The notes beneath the pieces are model-generated. The model saw only the letters and a program-made list of their open reading frames with translations. It searched no databases and was not told the origin of the DNA. Positions 61,996 through 64,000 of a DNA stretch of 64,000 nucleotides are shown here, one piece after another. Position 1 is the first letter of the stretch, and the number at the start of each line of letters is the position of its first letter. The stretch is taken from positions 1-64,000 of the forward strand of contig VWYX01000287.1 in assembly GCA_013396525.1 (NCBI GenBank), in the 5' to 3' direction. Source of the stretch: Chaetorhynchus papuensis. Taxonomy: Eukaryota > Chordata > Aves > Passeriformes > Rhipiduridae. Position numbers and translations under genes: made by a program.

Positions 61996-62170
61996 TGTTA
62001 CGACCCACCCCTGCAGGTGGGGTTACTGAGGTTCTTGTTAATAATAGAGCCCTCGGGGAGGATTTGAGTGAAATGACACTAAATCACTGGTGTTTATAAA
62101 TATACATTTGGCAGGCTTATTTCAGAACAATTTGCTTGCAATGGAAAGTAGGTATGTAGCTGTTTTGGTA
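61996..62170 (-). mobile_element. Possible avian LTR fragment
   Basis: A block starts with TGTTACGACCC and contains TTAATAATAGAGCCCTCGGG near 62038 and CTAAATCACTGGTGTTTATA near 62080, which I recall from an avian LTR family. On the minus strand the last segment would hold a decayed AATAAA-like signal, hence the tentative strand. The right boundary is unclear and no target duplication was found. Confidence 0.35.
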
Positions 62171-64000
62171 ATTTTCTGTAGAAATATAGCAATATAAAAG
62201 CATAAAAATGACACTTAGAACATGAATTGAACTTCCTGATGCTTTCTCTTCCCAAAACATTATTTTTGTATTAGTTTTGATAGTGATACCTGATGACTCA
62301 ATTAACTGGGCAAGCCAAATTCATTACTACTTCAGAAAGATGGGTGAAATATCAGGTGCTACTGTAAGGTTCTGAATTATTTGGCCAATAGTAAGCCTGG
62401 ACCACTCTCTGGTTGGTTTATTTATATTTAAGCTTTAACAACAGAGAATTTCTTGGTGAGTTGTCTTCTATTATGTACCAAGACAGTCTTTTTTTGCCAT
62501 CAATATTTTTAAAGGATAGAATATTATTTGCTTTGTCTTAAATTTTAACTATTCTGATCTATTTTTCCTAGGCCTGCACACGTTCACTGCACCAATCACG
62601 ATGGCTTAGCCATTTGTCCCCAGAAAACTGCCAAGTGTTCCCTGGTGCAAGTATTAGTTGAATGTCCTGTATGTCAGTGTATGTTTTACTCATGCAGCAG
62701 GATTAGGTAACATCCATCTTTTCTTGGTATTCTTAAATTGTATTGCAGGTCAAAACTTCAACTGATGGCTCACCCAGCTAAGCATCTAATCAAATTAATT
62801 TTCTTTTGAGAGAAAGAAAAATGTTTCAACCTGTCAGTATTCTAAATATGGATGATAATTCCCAACATCATTAATTCCTATTCTTCAGTTTCTAAAGAGT
62901 TAAGCTAGAAGGCTGTGTAGGCAGGATTTAAAAGAAAATATTTGAAAGTACTTTTAACCTCATGTTGTTTAGTACAATTTTTATGTTGCTCTAGTGGTAT
63001 TTTATTTCTTCGTAAAGACAAGATATGTTTCAGGAACATTACATTGAAATGTTAAGCAGTCAAGCTAGCAAAAACGAACCTTCCTTCCCAGAGTAAAAGC
63101 TCTGCCAAAACTAATGAAGAGTCTACTTTCTCTTGATAAAATTGTGTATATATTACTTCTGTTGATTAAGTTGCATATGCATTTCAAGAAAAAGAAAAAT
63201 TCTAAGGGAGTCTGGAGATATTTTTTCTGATACAGTTTTATGTGATTACATATTTGGATAAGAATTACTAAGCAGTTTGTCCATAGATTTCTATTTTCAT
63301 CACTTTTAAGCGTGACAATACTTGGACCTTGGGTTGGAAAGAGAAGTATTGTTCTAATGTAGTTCGCTTTTAACTGCAGCAGTTGTTTTCTGTCTTTTCC
63401 AAAGACAATGATCTCTCTTAGGGATTTGGATAGTGTCATTTCTTTTTCTATTGTTCAATTACAGTATCATGGTACTGTTCATGCCGATAGCCTTGGGGAA
63501 AGAGAGTGATGATAAAATGCTGATGTCCTGGAGATATTTCTGCCTCTGGAAACCCAGTGGTACTGAACCAGAAATTACCTACTAGTACAATTTAGATTCC
63601 TTTCTCCCGCCTCTAAAAACAATGTATAATTCCTTACTAGTTCTGCCAAATCTGTAGCAGAACTCTCTCCTGCCCTCCACCTAGACCATTGCTACTCTCT
63701 TGTAAGTGGAAGAGGAGACAGTTAAATATTTATCTCCTATTTTAAAGTTAACTGATTTCCACTTCAAGTTGTTTCATCCTACAGATTGATTCTGGAGATA
63801 ATTAGACTTGAATGAGCCTGTGTGTTATGTCTGTGTCCCTTACCAGACCTTCTCTGAAGTATTGGACTATTCACCATTTTGCTATAGCAGCCTTTCATAA
63901 CAGATTTGATGGGAGAATATTGTGCTTCTTGCAGGCATGCTTCTCTGGCTAATTTCATAGAGGAATCACCATTCATTTGAGCCAACTTTAGGGAGCACTG
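62171..64000. other. Intron sequence to window end, no embedded gene seen
   Basis: AT-rich sequence with no recognised repeat, exon or RNA gene. The 124-codon minus frame at 63439-63065 does not resemble a known protein. Confidence 0.45.

Larger units (their letters stand above)
16319..64000 (+). other. TAFA5: TAFA5 intron 1 (5' part, continues beyond window)
   Basis: From the donor to the window end I find no exon encoding the cysteine-rich TAFA5 domain. I also find no second CpG island that could house the alternative first exon known for the human gene. A very long first intron is expected, since the human gene spans a large interval. The sequence is AT-rich with scattered transposon fossils, described individually. 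Confidence 0.75.

Noticed and set aside
16319..64000. Search for the alternative TAFA5 first exon and for exon 2
   Set aside because: No second CpG island, no fitting hydrophobic leader with a donor, and no cysteine-rich TAFA-like reading found by eye.
1..64000. CRISPR arrays, tRNA or rRNA genes, prokaryotic operons
   Set aside because: No spaced direct-repeat arrays and no recognisable cloverleaf or rRNA signatures. The sequence is vertebrate nuclear DNA, so these were not expected.

Overview
The window looks like bird nuclear DNA. It is AT-rich, has no dense coding, and carries at least ten fragments of CR1 LINEs (the dominant avian retrotransposon), several ending in the diagnostic CR1 3' octamers (ATTCTGTG or its complement). 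It also holds LTR remnants of families I recognise from neoavian and songbird genomes. There is no operon structure, no CRISPR array and no recognisable tRNA or rRNA gene.

Only one host gene is visible. A CpG island at about 14.8-15.83 kb is followed by the first coding exon of TAFA5 (FAM19A5), a secreted chemokine-like neuropeptide, at 16207-16318 on the + strand. The exon ends in a textbook GTAAGT donor in phase 1, as expected where the human protein continues after its hydrophobic leader. The leader upstream of the start codon holds four short upstream ORFs, an in-frame upstream ATG and, if transcription starts in the island, a 31-base poly-A tract.

Layout: 1-14.8 kb is intergenic flank with a long CR1 copy whose reverse-transcriptase frame is broken by three stops and a frameshift (1-1593), two shorter CR1 pieces and one weak terminal-exon-like segment near 11.6-11.8 kb. 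14.8-16.3 kb is the TAFA5 promoter and first coding exon. 16.3-64 kb is the 5' part of a very long TAFA5 intron 1; I see no further exon and no second CpG island. The intron holds seven CR1 fragments, a sense-oriented LTR with a TATA-like box, a solo LTR with a near-perfect 5-bp target duplication, an old L2-like reverse-transcriptase fossil, a GC-rich unclassified block near 59.2-59.8 kb, a perfect 11-bp-stem hairpin, several short tandem duplications and one stretch with clustered homeodomain-type motifs.

I did not find an undescribed coding system. The most useful leads are the upstream-ORF-rich TAFA5 leader, the L2-like fossil, the sense LTR in the intron, the hairpin at 60.18 kb and the possible conserved element near 49.1 kb.
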